Shown: in pieces, positions 53,945-63,665 of the stretch
Numbering within the stretch: position 1 is the stretch's first letter
How the letters are laid out: each line of letters starts with the position of its first letter
From: RYN-230 sp963711705
GTDB lineage: Bacteria > Actinomycetota > Actinomycetes > Streptosporangiales > Streptosporangiaceae
Assembly: GCA_963711705.1 (NCBI GenBank)
Contig: CAVQFM010000024.1
Coordinates: 55,439-119,438, forward strand
DNA: 64,000 bases
Direction of reading: 5' to 3'
The notes under the pieces: generated by a model
The model's input: the letters and a program-made list of their open reading frames with translations, nothing else
Database searches by the model: none
What the model was told of the DNA's origin: nothing
Program-made: the position numbers and the translations under genes

Positions 53945-54859
53945 CTATGGCAAGCGTGCTTCGGCTAGCAGCAGGCCGGCCAGGTCGGCCGGCGCCGGCG
54001 TCACTCCGGTCAGCCCGCGGGCGGTGAACCAGCGCGTGACGTTCGCCGAGTCCCTGGTCAGGAACTCCGCGCCGCGCGGGTTCGCGATCACGTTGACGAT
54101 CTGCGGCATGTCGATCATGACCAGCCGGCCGCCGTGTACCAGCAGGTTGTAGGCCGACAGGTCGCCGTGCGCGTAGCCGAGCCGGGCCAGGCCGCACAGG
54201 GCAGTCACCATCTGATCCCACAGGCGGGCGAGCTCGGCTCCAGCCGGCCTGATCTCGGCCAGCCGCGGCGCGGCCGTGCCGTCCGGCTCGCCGATGAACT
54301 CCAGCAGCAGCTCGGTCCCGAGTATCTGCACCGGATACGGCACTGGCAGGCCGGCCGCGCAGAGCTGGCTCAGGGCGGCGAACTCGGCGCTCGCCCACTG
54401 GGTAGAGATCATCGCCCGGCCCGCCGCGGACCGCGCCGCGATCGCCCGGTTCACCCTCGATTCCCGGACGCGCCGGCCTTCGAGGTACTCGCTGTCGCGC
54501 TGGAACATCCGGTGCTCCGCAGCCCGGTACCGCTTGGCCGCGAGCAGGCAGGACCGGTCGGTGCCGGGCACGCCGCGGCGCAGCAGAAAGATGTCGGCCT
54601 CCTTGCCGGTCTTCAGGATGCCAAGCTCGGTGTCGATGGCCGCGAGGTCGGTGACAAGCCAGTCCGGGTGCGGTTGCGGGCCGCGCTCCGTGGGCGCGGA
54701 CTGATCCCACGTAGACCAGCGGTCGCCCTCGGGCAGCCCGAACGTCTCGGAGCCGAAGTCGGCCGGCGGGAGGCGCCGGCGATGCCGGTCGCGCTTGAGG
54801 AAGGTGGACTCGTCGTCGTCAAACCGCCGCTTACCGCGGCGGAACTGAGAGCTGGACAT
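53945..54859 (-). CDS. RIO-family protein kinase
   Basis: This is a 304-aa RIO1-like kinase. The nucleotide loop is ILKTGKEADIFLLRRG, the catalytic loop YAHGDLSAYNLLVHGG and the metal loop LVMIDMPQIVN. The middle carries RVNRAIAARSAAGRAMISTQWASAEFAAL. Bacterial RIO kinases are found in many actinobacteria but have no settled target. The basic N-terminus (RRGKRRFDDDESTFLKRDRHRRR) may bind nucleic acid. It is transcribed toward the amidase gene. Confidence 0.92.
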   Translation of the reverse strand: MSSSQFRRGKRRFDDDESTFLKRDRHRRRLPPADFGSETFGLPEGDRWSTWDQSAPTERGPQPHPDWLVTDLAAIDTELGILKTGKEADIFLLRRGVPGTDRSCLLAAKRYRAAEHRMFQRDSEYLEGRRVRESRVNRAIAARSAAGRAMISTQWASAEFAALSQLCAAGLPVPYPVQILGTELLLEFIGEPDGTAAPRLAEIRPAGAELARLWDQMVTALCGLARLGYAHGDLSAYNLLVHGGRLVMIDMPQIVNVIANPRGAEFLTRDSANVTRWFTARGLTGVTPAPADLAGLLLAEARLP

Positions 54860-55891
54860 GGCGGAAGCTCCTGGTGCAGGAAGTGCGGGCAGGCAGCAAG
54901 AAACTCGTGATCGTCCTCATCTGCGTCCCTCCTTCCTGCTCAGCGAGCCTCCGCCAATCGCGGGCGGCGACGGCAGGGATGCGGGATGCCAGGCTGACAC
55001 GCCGCCAAGCATCCGGCAACACGTTTTTCCGCTGGTCAGGCTCCCGTCGCGGCAGCGATCGTGCGGCCTGCTCCTCGACCAGCACCCTGGAGATCCCGAC
55101 GTCGTCCAACGAGTGCTCTCCTCGAGCTCGATAATTTCCCGCGCCACCCAGGCTCTCCGCACGCCGCTGACCTGCGTGTAGAAACCGGAGACCGCCGCGC
55201 TCGCCCGGCGGGTTCGTTCAACGCCCCACCGCGCCATCCCAGCGCGAGTCAAAGCCTGCGGCAACGCAGCGCCCAAGCTGCGTCGCACCGTGGGAGCTGG
55301 GCTAACGACCGAGAGTCGGCGCGGGACCTGCCTGGCGTACGGCCCACATTTAGCGCAGCGCTCCGTGCGGAACTCTCGGCCTGGGCGGCCCGTCGGCCAT
55401 GCCGCCCGAACGGGAGATATGCGCGCAGGCGATGGCGTATTTGACCGCGCTGACCGAAAACATATTCGATCTTCACGAACAAACCGCGTTAACACAGACG
55501 CTCGACCTCACAGCTCGCGGCTGTGCTGCGCGGATTCCACTGACCGCCACGTCCGGCTTCATGGGCCGACGGCTGGACCCCGGGTCGGGCGGCAATGTCC
55601 TCTTTCAGGCCTATCTGTCCGGCGATGCCCCCCAGTCCACGGCTAACGGAATCTGTGCCACTGACCAGACTGGGTCCTGCCGATGCGCCAGGCCCCGAAC
55701 CGGCACCAACCGCGGGCGCGCTCCCCGCCTGTCCAACCCGCGCGACGGACACAGCCGACCGAGGTGCCATCGCGGGCCGACCGGTGAGGCTGAGTGCCAA
55801 ATCTCCACGCCCAGAACAACGGTCGACTGACGGTCAGACGGTCTTGACAGCCGGTCTGGGCGACTGGAACCTGCTTCTGACCTGCTGGTTG
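54860..55891. other. about 1 kb without a supportable gene
   Basis: Frames on both strands are short and overlapping, with no recognisable domain. The stretch lies just outside the tRNA-Thr remnant and may be decayed DNA. Confidence 0.4.
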
Positions 55892-55971
55892 TGGAGCCCC
55901 CTTACCGAATCGAACCGTAGACCTTCTCCTTACCATGTATCGCTCTGCGGTTCCGTAGCTCCAGATAGGGC
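55892..55971 (-). other. tRNA-Thr(GGT)-like remnant: intact 3' half, decayed 5' half (probable att site)
   Basis: Read on the minus strand, 55936-55892 is a perfectly laid out tRNA 3' half. In order it shows anticodon loop ATGGTAA (anticodon GGT), 5-nt stem, AGGTC variable loop, T-stem/loop with TTCGATT, a 7-nt acceptor AGGGGGC, discriminator T and CCA. One T-stem pair is mismatched. The other half (55937-55971) fits a tRNA poorly: 2 of 5 anticodon-stem pairs and a damaged D-stem. It is therefore not a working tRNA. A conserved 3' half alone is what integration at a tRNA leaves behind at the far end of an element. Confidence 0.7.
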
Positions 55972-56041
55972 AGCTGACATGCTAATTCGCGAGCACAGGC
56001 AGGCACTCATAGGCGCTGGACGAGCTCTCGCGAGCGCCCTT

Positions 56042-56062
56042 TGCCACTCAATCTGCCACTCA
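56042..56062 (+). repeat. TGCCACTCA direct-repeat pair (left)
   Basis: TGCCACTCA occurs at 56042-56050 and 56054-56062, about 106 nt inside the tRNA remnant. An equivalent pair is at 63954-63973. They resemble integrase arm-type sites. Confidence 0.55.
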
Positions 56063-56129
56063 GATCGATCTTGCAACACCACCCGAACGCAGGCACGTTC
56101 TATCGACGATCCGCTATACTTCCAGCATC

Positions 56130-56645
56130 GAACCGGATACAGCAGGAGCCCTGCTCCGCCAGGCACGCAAACGGGCCGGCCTATCCCAGGTCGACCTGGC
56201 CACCCAGGCGGGTGTCACCCAGAGCGTGATCAGCGCGTATGAGTCCGGGCAGCGGCAGCCCTCCCTCCCAGCACTCGCCCGGCTGGTCGACGCGGCTGGC
56301 TTCGAGCTGACGCTGGGCCTGCGGCGGCCGCCCGGCCGCCTGCGCCGGCTGTCAGGTCCGGTGGGCCGCCGCGTCCGCCGCCACCGCAGGGATCTGGCCG
56401 CCGTGGCCGCAGCGCATGGGGTCAGTAACTTGCGGGTGTTCGGCAGCGTGGCCCGCGGCGAAGACCACCCGGACAGCGACGTGGACCTGCTGGCTGACTT
56501 CCCGCCTGGGCTGAGCCTGTTCGGGCTGGGCCGTCTCGAGGCCGAACTCGAAGCCATCGTCGGCACCCGGGTCGACCTGATTCCCGCCGCCGACCTCAAA
56601 GAGGGCGTCCGAGAGCAAGTCGAAGCTGACCTGATCGCGCTATGA
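56130..56645 (+). CDS. mntA: HTH-nucleotidyltransferase antitoxin (MntA-like)
   Basis: About 171 aa. Residues 1-60 are an XRE HTH (AGALLRQARKRAGLSQVDLA, TQAGVTQSVISAYESGQRQP). Residues ~85-171 are a minimal nucleotidyltransferase with GSVARGEDHPDSDVDLLADF (GSxARG and DxD). MNT antitoxins transfer AMP to a tyrosine of the HEPN partner and so neutralise it; the fused HTH should autoregulate the operon. No ATG or GTG precedes the HTH in this frame. A TATACT -10 box (56115-56120) lies just upstream, so a leaderless non-canonical start near ATC 56127 or GAA 56130 is possible; the exact start is unresolved. ATGA overlap with the next gene. Confidence 0.85.
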   Translation, partial: EPDTAGALLRQARKRAGLSQVDLATQAGVTQSVISAYESGQRQPSLPALARLVDAAGFELTLGLRRPPGRLRRLSGPVGRRVRRHRRDLAAVAAAHGVSNLRVFGSVARGEDHPDSDVDLLADFPPGLSLFGLGRLEAELEAIVGTRVDLIPAADLKEGVREQVEADLIAL

Positions 56646-57004
56646 GTTACCGGGAACGCCAGCGGCTGGCCGACATCCAGGCGGCGATCGACGCGATCCG
56701 CTCCCACCTGCAACGTGGCAACCTGACCGACGGGCTGATCTTCGACGCGGTCCGCATCCGCCTGCTGGAGATCGGCGAAGCAGTCAGAGCACTGCCCGAT
56801 GACCTGCTCGCCACGCAGCCGTCAATCCCGTGGCGGCAGATCGCCCGCATGCGCGACCACCTCGCCCACCGCTACTTCGACACCGCACACGCCATCTTGC
56901 AGGCCACCGTCGACGAAGACCTGCCCGACCTCGAGCGCGCCGTCCAGGCTTTTAATTGCTCGCTCGCTGGCGAAGACTTGCCCCAGGGCCCCGGTACTAC
57001 GTGA
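56642..57004 (+). CDS. hepT: HEPN-domain toxin (HepT/DUF86)
   Basis: A 120-aa HEPN ribonuclease toxin. The catalytic RX4HXY motif is RDHLAHRY, around residues 71-78, within QIARMRDHLAHRYFDTAHAI. The N-terminal helices show RERQRLADIQAAIDAIRSHL. It overlaps the mntA-like gene by 4 nt (ATGA). HepT cleaves RNA unless its conserved Tyr is AMPylated by MntA. The pair sits beside Wadjet in the same island and may stabilise it. Confidence 0.9.
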   Translation: MSYRERQRLADIQAAIDAIRSHLQRGNLTDGLIFDAVRIRLLEIGEAVRALPDDLLATQPSIPWRQIARMRDHLAHRYFDTAHAILQATVDEDLPDLERAVQAFNCSLAGEDLPQGPGTT

Positions 57005-57051
57005 TTTGACGCCTTAGGCGAACTGTCACTCCGGCTCATCACGACTTCCTG

Positions 57052-58242
57052 TCAACCTTCGGCGACTGCTTTCTCGATGGCAGAGAAGCTGATCCGTTCC
57101 TGTTCCAGGCGGATGGATGGGCCGTAGGCATCCGAGAGGAGATCGGCGTAGAAAGCTGACTCGGCCGCGTCGAGGCGGTCTAGGGTGGCAGTGATGGGGG
57201 ACGACTCGGTAGTCCATTGATCCCGGTGGTCCAGCAGGGTGGCTCGGTCCATGAGCATGGAGCGGGCGTGCGGCAGATGGTGGCGCAGCCGGCTAAGAAT
57301 CGCGAAGCCATGAGTGTCGATGTCGCCCCAGTAGCTGACGTCGAGCCCGGCCAGCCAGCTGAGCGGCCCCAGGACCGGAACGGCGTACCCGCCGCCGAAG
57401 ATCACCATCGCCCCGCCCGGAACCGGGAACGCGAGGTAGGTGATCTCGTTCTCGATCACATAGGCCCGTCTGACGCCCTCGGGGGCCGACGTGAACTCGC
57501 CGACGCGGACCGACAGCTCGGAGAATCCGCGATAGCCCCCGGCCATGCGGAACCGGACGTAACCGGGTCGGCGGAGGAATCCGTAGCGGGTGGCGAAGTC
57601 GGGAGCCAAGGTATCCACCCGGGACGGATCGAGCTGGGCGTCGAGGAGCTCAGTGAGCACACCCTTGTGTCGCTCGATGAACTTGGTGTCAACGCCGACC
57701 GCATCGACCTGGCGCAGGTACATGCCGGTCACCAGGCGCTGCTCGATCCATCTGACAGTGGCCAGCAGCCGGTCCCAGTCATCCGCGAGCCGCAGCGCCC
57801 GCATGGGATGGCCGATCAGCCACGGGATGAGCCGGGTGCCGCGGGCGGCCTCGATCAGCCGGGCCAGGCGGCGAACATCTGGGCGGACGCCAAGCAGCTC
57901 CCAGGCGGCGGCGTAGCTGTCCAGCCAGGCACGGCTCGGGATGCTGTTCGCGCCAAAATGCCGACCGCCGACCTGCTTGTACTCGACGCGCAGCGGGCCC
58001 CGTTCGGCGGCGGCCCACTCCGAGGCCCACTGGCGGACCTCGGCCAGGTACTCGCCGATCTGCCGGGCGGACGGCCCACGGATTGGGATGCTGAACGGCT
58101 CCCACTCATGCCCGGCCAAGAAACGCGTCAGCAATGCGCCGGAGTCCCACTTCTTCCGGACGGCCGCGCGGACGTCAGCCGGGCGGGTCCACCGCCCGGG
58201 CCTGTCAGCCAGGGGGCCCAGCCGGGCCCGTGCGCCGGGCAT
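57052..58242 (-). CDS. jetD: Wadjet nuclease subunit JetD
   Basis: A 396-aa DUF3322/DUF2220 protein. The N-terminal part (residues ~15-190) carries WTRPADVRAAVRKKWDSGALL and VEYKQVGGRHFGANSIPSRAW. The C-terminal Toprim-like domain has a Glu in VIENEITYLAFP (~264) and the acidic DxD in SYWGDIDTHGFAILSRLR (~302). JetD is the topoisomerase VI-like nuclease that cuts the plasmid extruded by JetABC. ATG 58242 lies 1 nt past the jetC stop. Confidence 0.93.
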   Translation of the reverse strand: MPGARARLGPLADRPGRWTRPADVRAAVRKKWDSGALLTRFLAGHEWEPFSIPIRGPSARQIGEYLAEVRQWASEWAAAERGPLRVEYKQVGGRHFGANSIPSRAWLDSYAAAWELLGVRPDVRRLARLIEAARGTRLIPWLIGHPMRALRLADDWDRLLATVRWIEQRLVTGMYLRQVDAVGVDTKFIERHKGVLTELLDAQLDPSRVDTLAPDFATRYGFLRRPGYVRFRMAGGYRGFSELSVRVGEFTSAPEGVRRAYVIENEITYLAFPVPGGAMVIFGGGYAVPVLGPLSWLAGLDVSYWGDIDTHGFAILSRLRHHLPHARSMLMDRATLLDHRDQWTTESSPITATLDRLDAAESAFYADLLSDAYGPSIRLEQERISFSAIEKAVAEG

Positions 58243-58243
58243 G

Positions 58244-61200
58244 TCAACTCCCGGCCACGGAGAGGAGGTCGCTGACCTCGATCTGCTGCGCGATCTGGTG
58301 CGCGGCTCGCCGGGCCTGGTACTCGTCGATGGTGAGCGTCTGCAGCCGCGAGTTGTTGCTCTGTGGGTTGTCCACGAAGCCCACCGCGGACACGTACGGC
58401 TCGATGACGTGGATCTTCTGCAGCGGGGTGACAATCAGCAACTGCAGGCCGAGTCGGCCGAACAGCTCCAGCGCGAACCGGGTCGACTCGTCGGAGCCCC
58501 GGCCGAATGCCTCATCGATGACCGCGAACCGGAAGGTCCGTGACTTCGCCGCGCCCCATTCCAGCTTGAACTGGTAGGCGAGCGAGGCGGCCAGGATCGT
58601 GTAGGCGAGCTTCTCCTTCTGCCCGCCGGACTTGCCGCCGGAGTCGGCGTAGTGCTCGTATTCGGTGTCGTCCTCGCGGTAGCGCTCGGAGGCGGCGAAC
58701 GTGTACCAGTTCCGGACATCAGTCACGAACCTCGTCCACCGCCGGTCCGGCTCGGTCAGCCCATCGCGGCCGCGGAACCGCTCGATGATCCGGCTCACCT
58801 GCAGGAACTTCTGCTCGGAGTAGTGGTCGGAATCCTCGCCGGACACCGCGTCGTCTGTACAGGCCCGCAGGTCCGCGCGGAAGTCACGGATATCGCCGTG
58901 CGGGGACGGCAGCGGTTCCAGCCGGATGTAGCGGCCCGGGTTGTAGTCCACGCCGACCAGCGAAGTGTTGATCGTGGCGATCCGCTGCCGGATCAGGTCG
59001 GCTTGCTTGTTCAGCTGGGACTGGAAGCCGGCGATGTCCCGGATCGTGTTCTGGTTCAGGTACGTCTTGAACTGCTGCCGGAACCGGGGCAGGTCGTCGC
59101 CGGTGAGCCGGCCGTGCAGCTCGCGGTAACCGTCGGCGGAGTCGACCGAGTCATCGAGCTCGCTGGTCTCGACCGGGTACTGCCGCCGGAACTCTCCCAT
59201 CGCCGCGACGATCTTGTTGGACAGCCGGGACAGCCGTTCGCCGCGCTTTGCGGCCAGCGCGCTGAGCTCGGTTCCAGCCTCCGTCTCGGCCCGGTCGCAG
59301 GCGGCGGCGGTGGCTGGCGCTGGCCGCCCCGCCCCGGCCAGCACCTCCTCGATCACCGCGAACTGGGCCCGGGCCGGCCCACACGCATCCTCAGCCAGGA
59401 TCTCCCGGACTTCATGCATAACGCCTTCGGCGGCGTCCTGCCGGTTATCGAGCCCGCCGAGCCGTCCATCCAGCGCGCGCAGCGCGCCTTCTTCGTCGGC
59501 GATCCGCTTCTTGACCGCATCGAGGTCGCGGGTCAGCCGGGCCAGTTCGGCTGAGGCGGCCTCCAGCTCACGCTGCTCGGCCCGGAGTTCCTCGGCGCGG
59601 TTGACCATCGACTGCCAGTCGATCTCGGCGAACTCGTGTGTCTGGTCCAGCCCGGCGAGCACCTGGCCCTGCTCGACCGCCGCGTCCCGCGCCTTCTCAT
59701 GCCGTTGCTGCTCGGCCGCGACCTCGCTCAGGCGGTCGGCCAGCGTCCCGGCCCGGTCCAGCAGCGCGTCAAGCTTGCGCTGGTTGGACCAGCCGAGCAC
59801 GTACCGGCTGCGGTCGTCGATGCGGAACCGGTCGTCCTTCTCGTGCCGCCCGCGGCTGCCTTTCACCTGCCCGGCCTTGGTGATCGCGCGGGGCATCCGG
59901 CGGAACTCCGCCATCGTCTCGACGCACTCGTGGTCGGCGCGCCGGCCGAGTTCGTGCTCCAGCCATCCGGCGAACGGGGTGTCCTTGACCAGCAGCTTGG
60001 TGGCCAGCGTGCCCGGCCCGTACTGGGGTGGCGCTGCTGTGGCGCGCGACGGCTCGGGCACGCGGTAATACACCACCCGGGCCTTCAGGTGGTGGGCGTT
60101 GATCCAGTCGGATACGGCTGGATAGTGCTCGTCGGGCACCAGCACCGACAGCGCGAAGCCGTGCAGCAACCGCTCCGCGGCGCCCTCCCAGTCGGCCTCG
60201 CTGTCCCGCACCGCGATCAGCTCGCCGGCGAACGGCAGCGCGTCCTCCCCGATGCGCAGTTCGCGACACAACGCGGCGCGCAGCTCCAGTTGCTTCTTCG
60301 GGATGTTGGTCTTGCGCTCCCGCAGGCTGCGCAGTTCCGCGTTGACCTCGGCCGCCTCATCCCGCAGCGCACTCGCCCGCACCCCGGTCTCCATCAGCGC
60401 GTTCTGCTGATCGGTGAGATCCTGCTTGGCCGCGTCCCGGGCGGCCGTGATCTCCCGCCGCCGCACGGCGAACTGCTCGCCGGTTTCCACCGGGCTCAGG
60501 TCCGCGTCGGCCAGCAGCGCGGCAAACCGTTCTGCCTTGCCCATCCGGGCCTGGCACGACTGGTCACACTCGGCGAGCTGCCGCTCGATCTCGGCGAGGC
60601 GGTTCCCGCCGTGTCCGGCCAGCTCGACCCGCAGACTCGTTTCCTGCTCGCGTAGCCGTCCGAGCGCGACTTCGAGTTCTTGGCGCTGAGCATCCAGCTT
60701 GGCCCGCTCCGTCGCGATCCCGGTCAGCTCCTGGTCGGTCAGCCGGACCTTGAGATCGGCGAAGTAGTACTTCAGCGCTACCCGCTGGGCGTCCAGCGCG
60801 GCGATCTCGGCCCGGACCGCGTCGGCCGCGTCGCAGTCCTTGAGCAGCGGAGTCAGCGCGGTCAACTGCGCCTCGGCTCGCCGCACCGCCTCGTGGGCCT
60901 TGGTCAGGTCTTCGAAGTGGGCGACGATGTCGGAGACGTCCTTCGCGGCGTCGAAGGGTTCCAGCATGTGATCGCGGACGAAGTCGGTGAGGTTGCCCAC
61001 CGATTTCATCGAGACTGTCTGAAGGAACAGCTCCATGGCCTGCTCCGACTCGATCCCTAGGCGGCGGCGGAAATCCTTGCCGTAGTCGGGGAACCCGTCG
61101 TGCACCTGGACCCCGCCGGCACTCCGCAGCCGCCGCCGGAGGGCCGATATGTCAGAACCGAAGTCCGCGAAGTCTCCGGTCACCGACAGCGGCCGGTCGG

Positions 61201-61624
61201 CCGTCACGTAGAACCGGTCCGGCTGGCCCACGTCTCCATTTCGGAGCCAGAACACCTGAGCCAGGCTCACGGTCGCGTCGTAGCCGGGGTTGGTGAAGAC
61301 GCCGACGAGCACGCTGTAAGCGGAGCCGCCCCGCAGCGCCACCGGCCTGGTCGCCCCTGTGACCTCGTTGCGCTCGGTCTTGTAGTAGCCGAGCACGTAG
61401 GAGCGCAGGCTCCGCTCCCGGGTGTCGGCCCCGGCCGCCTTGTTGTAGGAGATGCGCTGGGCGGGCAGCAGCAGCGTGGTCACCGCGTCCACGATGGTGG
61501 ACTTCCCGGAGCCGATGTCGCCGGTGAGCAACGCGTTCTGCCCGTCCACGCCGAGCGACCAGACCCGACCGCCGAACGTGCCCCAGTTGTACAGTTCCAG
61601 GCGGGCCAGGCGGAAGCCAGTCAT
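58244..61624 (-). CDS. jetC: Wadjet SMC ATPase JetC
   Basis: An 1126-aa SbcC/MukB-like SMC protein. Walker A is GDIGSGKST (residues 35-43). Long coiled coils flank a central hinge-like region (LSVLVPDEHYPAVSDWINAH), and the ABC signature SGGKSGGQKEKLAY (~995) and Walker B FRFAVIDEAFGRG (~1035) follow. It forms the loop-extruding motor that recognises circular DNA such as plasmids. ATG 61624 overlaps the jetB stop (ATGA). The length matches the family. Confidence 0.95.
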   Translation of the reverse strand: MTGFRLARLELYNWGTFGGRVWSLGVDGQNALLTGDIGSGKSTIVDAVTTLLLPAQRISYNKAAGADTRERSLRSYVLGYYKTERNEVTGATRPVALRGGSAYSVLVGVFTNPGYDATVSLAQVFWLRNGDVGQPDRFYVTADRPLSVTGDFADFGSDISALRRRLRSAGGVQVHDGFPDYGKDFRRRLGIESEQAMELFLQTVSMKSVGNLTDFVRDHMLEPFDAAKDVSDIVAHFEDLTKAHEAVRRAEAQLTALTPLLKDCDAADAVRAEIAALDAQRVALKYYFADLKVRLTDQELTGIATERAKLDAQRQELEVALGRLREQETSLRVELAGHGGNRLAEIERQLAECDQSCQARMGKAERFAALLADADLSPVETGEQFAVRRREITAARDAAKQDLTDQQNALMETGVRASALRDEAAEVNAELRSLRERKTNIPKKQLELRAALCRELRIGEDALPFAGELIAVRDSEADWEGAAERLLHGFALSVLVPDEHYPAVSDWINAHHLKARVVYYRVPEPSRATAAPPQYGPGTLATKLLVKDTPFAGWLEHELGRRADHECVETMAEFRRMPRAITKAGQVKGSRGRHEKDDRFRIDDRSRYVLGWSNQRKLDALLDRAGTLADRLSEVAAEQQRHEKARDAAVEQGQVLAGLDQTHEFAEIDWQSMVNRAEELRAEQRELEAASAELARLTRDLDAVKKRIADEEGALRALDGRLGGLDNRQDAAEGVMHEVREILAEDACGPARAQFAVIEEVLAGAGRPAPATAAACDRAETEAGTELSALAAKRGERLSRLSNKIVAAMGEFRRQYPVETSELDDSVDSADGYRELHGRLTGDDLPRFRQQFKTYLNQNTIRDIAGFQSQLNKQADLIRQRIATINTSLVGVDYNPGRYIRLEPLPSPHGDIRDFRADLRACTDDAVSGEDSDHYSEQKFLQVSRIIERFRGRDGLTEPDRRWTRFVTDVRNWYTFAASERYREDDTEYEHYADSGGKSGGQKEKLAYTILAASLAYQFKLEWGAAKSRTFRFAVIDEAFGRGSDESTRFALELFGRLGLQLLIVTPLQKIHVIEPYVSAVGFVDNPQSNNSRLQTLTIDEYQARRAAHQIAQQIEVSDLLSVAGS

Positions 61625-62208
61625 TCCTGCCCCTCCCCGGCCAGCAGCGCGGCGTATTCGGCCAACTTGGTGTCGAAGTCGGCGAGCCATTGGCCGTCGA
61701 CGAACGCCTTGAGAATGCGCCGTACCTCGTAGGTCTGCTCGGAGTTGTTGACGGGGCGCAGGAAGCCGAGGTCGACGGCCTTGTTGATATGCGCTTCGAT
61801 CTGGTCAGTCAGCCGCGCCTCGTTGCTGGTCGCGGGGAGGAACACCCGGACTATCTCCGCCATCTGGTCCCGGGTCAGCATCAGCCTGGTGTCTCCGCCC
61901 TGGGCGTCGAATTCGGCGAGCTTCTTGCGCAGCAGCGCGAGCAGCAGGCTGACATTGAAGGACAGCGCCCGGCGCGGGATCAGCCGGGGCAGCGGGTCGG
62001 CGTCGTCCGGGTCGGCGGGGCGCTGGCGGAGGAACGCGTAGCCTTCGGCCTCGTCGATGACGACCTGCAGACCCAGCACATCTACGTAGTCCCGGGCCTG
62101 CGGCTGCAGTTCGAGCAGGCTGCGCCACGCATGGTCGTGCGTGTCCCGGTAAACGACACCCTTCATGAGCTGGGTAACTGCGAGCGACAGATTCGGTTCG
62201 GCGGTCAT
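61621..62208 (-). CDS. jetB: Wadjet kite subunit JetB (DUF4194)
   Basis: A 195-aa DUF4194 protein: SLAVTQLMKGVVYRDTHDHAW, DYVDVLGLQVVIDEAEGYAF, NVSLLLALLRKKLAEFDAQG and FLRPVNNSEQTYEVRRILKA. This is the MukE-like winged-helix partner of JetA. It starts inside the jetA stop (ATGA) with CAGGAGGGG just upstream. Confidence 0.92.
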   Translation of the reverse strand: MTAEPNLSLAVTQLMKGVVYRDTHDHAWRSLLELQPQARDYVDVLGLQVVIDEAEGYAFLRQRPADPDDADPLPRLIPRRALSFNVSLLLALLRKKLAEFDAQGGDTRLMLTRDQMAEIVRVFLPATSNEARLTDQIEAHINKAVDLGFLRPVNNSEQTYEVRRILKAFVDGQWLADFDTKLAEYAALLAGEGQE

Positions 62209-63665
62209 CCGCCCCTCCTGGCGTAGGTGACCCGCGGCAGTGTCGCGGTGCGCTCTTGGCCGTCAGCGGCGGACCAGGTGATCTGGTCACGGTGCTGTTC
62301 GTCATACACGATGGCGAACGCCTCGTCCCGCAGTGAGAGGTAGGTGACCAGCTCGGCGACGCCCTGCTTGAGCGGATACCGCGCGACCAGCTCGGCCAGG
62401 CCGACCTGCGGCTGGCCGCGCAGCGCCTGACGCACGCCGCCGCGCAGCGGCTCCGGGTCCACGTAGACCTGCTCGAACAGGGCCGCGGGGTCGGTCTCCT
62501 CGTCAGCGTCGCGGACCGCGTCGCTGGACAGACGAGCCTTCTGCACCGGCGCGTACAGCGGGCGCTCCAGCGGCAGCCGGATGGCCGGCGAGGGCGCGTC
62601 GAGTTCCATGGTGACCGGGACGGGCCCAGCTTCCCGCAGCTCCAGCGCGCGTCCCTCGATGCTGCGCAGGATGTCGATCACCCGGCGGTTCTCGAACCAC
62701 ACCTGGTCGTCCAGGAAGCGCCGGAGCTGTTCGGAGAGCTGGCGGACCGTCGCCTGAGTGCGCTGGGCGGCATCCAGCCAGTCGTAGTGAATGTGCCGCA
62801 GTCTGCTGTCGCGCTCGGCGATCCCGGTCAGTGCGTGCACCCGGTCCAGCAGGCTGGACAGCTCCTCCTGGCGCGCCTGGGACAGCAGGAAGCCGTAGAA
62901 CGCCTGGAACGATCGTCCCTGGTCCGAGCCGGCGATCGACTCCCGGCTGCCGAGCACGCCGTCCAGCAGCTCACCCTTACCCCCGTGCCAGCCGGCGATC
63001 TTCTCCCGGAGCTGGCGGTCGAGCTTGCGGAAGTTCTCCTCGACTTCGCGGAAGTCGGCGAGTAGCTCCCGGGCGGTGCCGGCGAACTGCTGGTAGCGGT
63101 CGCGGACCGCAGTCTCGTCGAGCATGGGCAGGTCGCCCGCCTCGATCTGGGCCATCTGCCCGTCGATGGCGTCCCGCTGGCGGTGTAGCTCGGCCAGCCG
63201 CTCCGCAGGATCAGGCTCGGTGCCGAAGGCGATCTGCCGCAGCAGTTCGACGATGACCTTCAGCCGTGACTCGGTGCCCACGAACTCGCGCTCGCGCAAG
63301 CTCTCCAGCCACTGCAGCGCCTTCTCGACCGCAGGCGTGGCGTCGTAATGCGGCTCGTCGGTGCCGTCGGGGTAGTACTTGCGCAGCCAGCCCGCCCCGG
63401 GCGCCGCCCAGTCGTCCAGGTAGGCCCTGGCCGGCTTGGGGAAGCTAGCGCCATCCCGTGCGCTGTCCTGGTGGTTCAGCACGTACAGCTCGTCGTCCAG
63501 GCGGCTGGCCAGCTCGGCTGCGGAGATGGACCGGACGTTGTCCGCCACGAACACCCGGTGCACGAAGCTCAGCACAAGCGGCGCGTTGTCCGCGCGGAGC
63601 AGCCGCCACGCCGGGCTGTTGTCACGCAGCCACGCGATCTCGTCCACGCTCGACACGACCGACAT
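62205..63665 (-). CDS. jetA: Wadjet kleisin subunit JetA (DUF3375)
   Basis: A 486-aa DUF3375 protein, the kleisin-like subunit: EIAWLRDNSPAWRLLRADNAP, ISAAELASRLDDELYVLNHQ, YLDDWAAPGAGWLRKYYPDG, a coiled-coil middle (AELHRQRDAIDGQMAQIEAG) and PLKQGVAELVTYLSLRDEAF at the C-terminus. It is the first gene of jetABCD. ATG 63665 begins the conserved N-terminus; the frame is open upstream to 63737. No clear ribosome site precedes it. Confidence 0.92.
   Translation of the reverse strand: MSVVSSVDEIAWLRDNSPAWRLLRADNAPLVLSFVHRVFVADNVRSISAAELASRLDDELYVLNHQDSARDGASFPKPARAYLDDWAAPGAGWLRKYYPDGTDEPHYDATPAVEKALQWLESLREREFVGTESRLKVIVELLRQIAFGTEPDPAERLAELHRQRDAIDGQMAQIEAGDLPMLDETAVRDRYQQFAGTARELLADFREVEENFRKLDRQLREKIAGWHGGKGELLDGVLGSRESIAGSDQGRSFQAFYGFLLSQARQEELSSLLDRVHALTGIAERDSRLRHIHYDWLDAAQRTQATVRQLSEQLRRFLDDQVWFENRRVIDILRSIEGRALELREAGPVPVTMELDAPSPAIRLPLERPLYAPVQKARLSSDAVRDADEETDPAALFEQVYVDPEPLRGGVRQALRGQPQVGLAELVARYPLKQGVAELVTYLSLRDEAFAIVYDEQHRDQITWSAADGQERTATLPRVTYARRGG

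Noticed and set aside
55892..55971. Functional tRNA-Thr
   Set aside because: The 3' half is complete, but the 5' half pairs poorly (anticodon stem 2 of 5, damaged D-stem), so it is better read as an att remnant.
57217..60655. Long plus-strand frames across jetD and jetC
   Set aside because: They are shadows of the Wadjet genes, whose domains are unmistakable on the minus strand.
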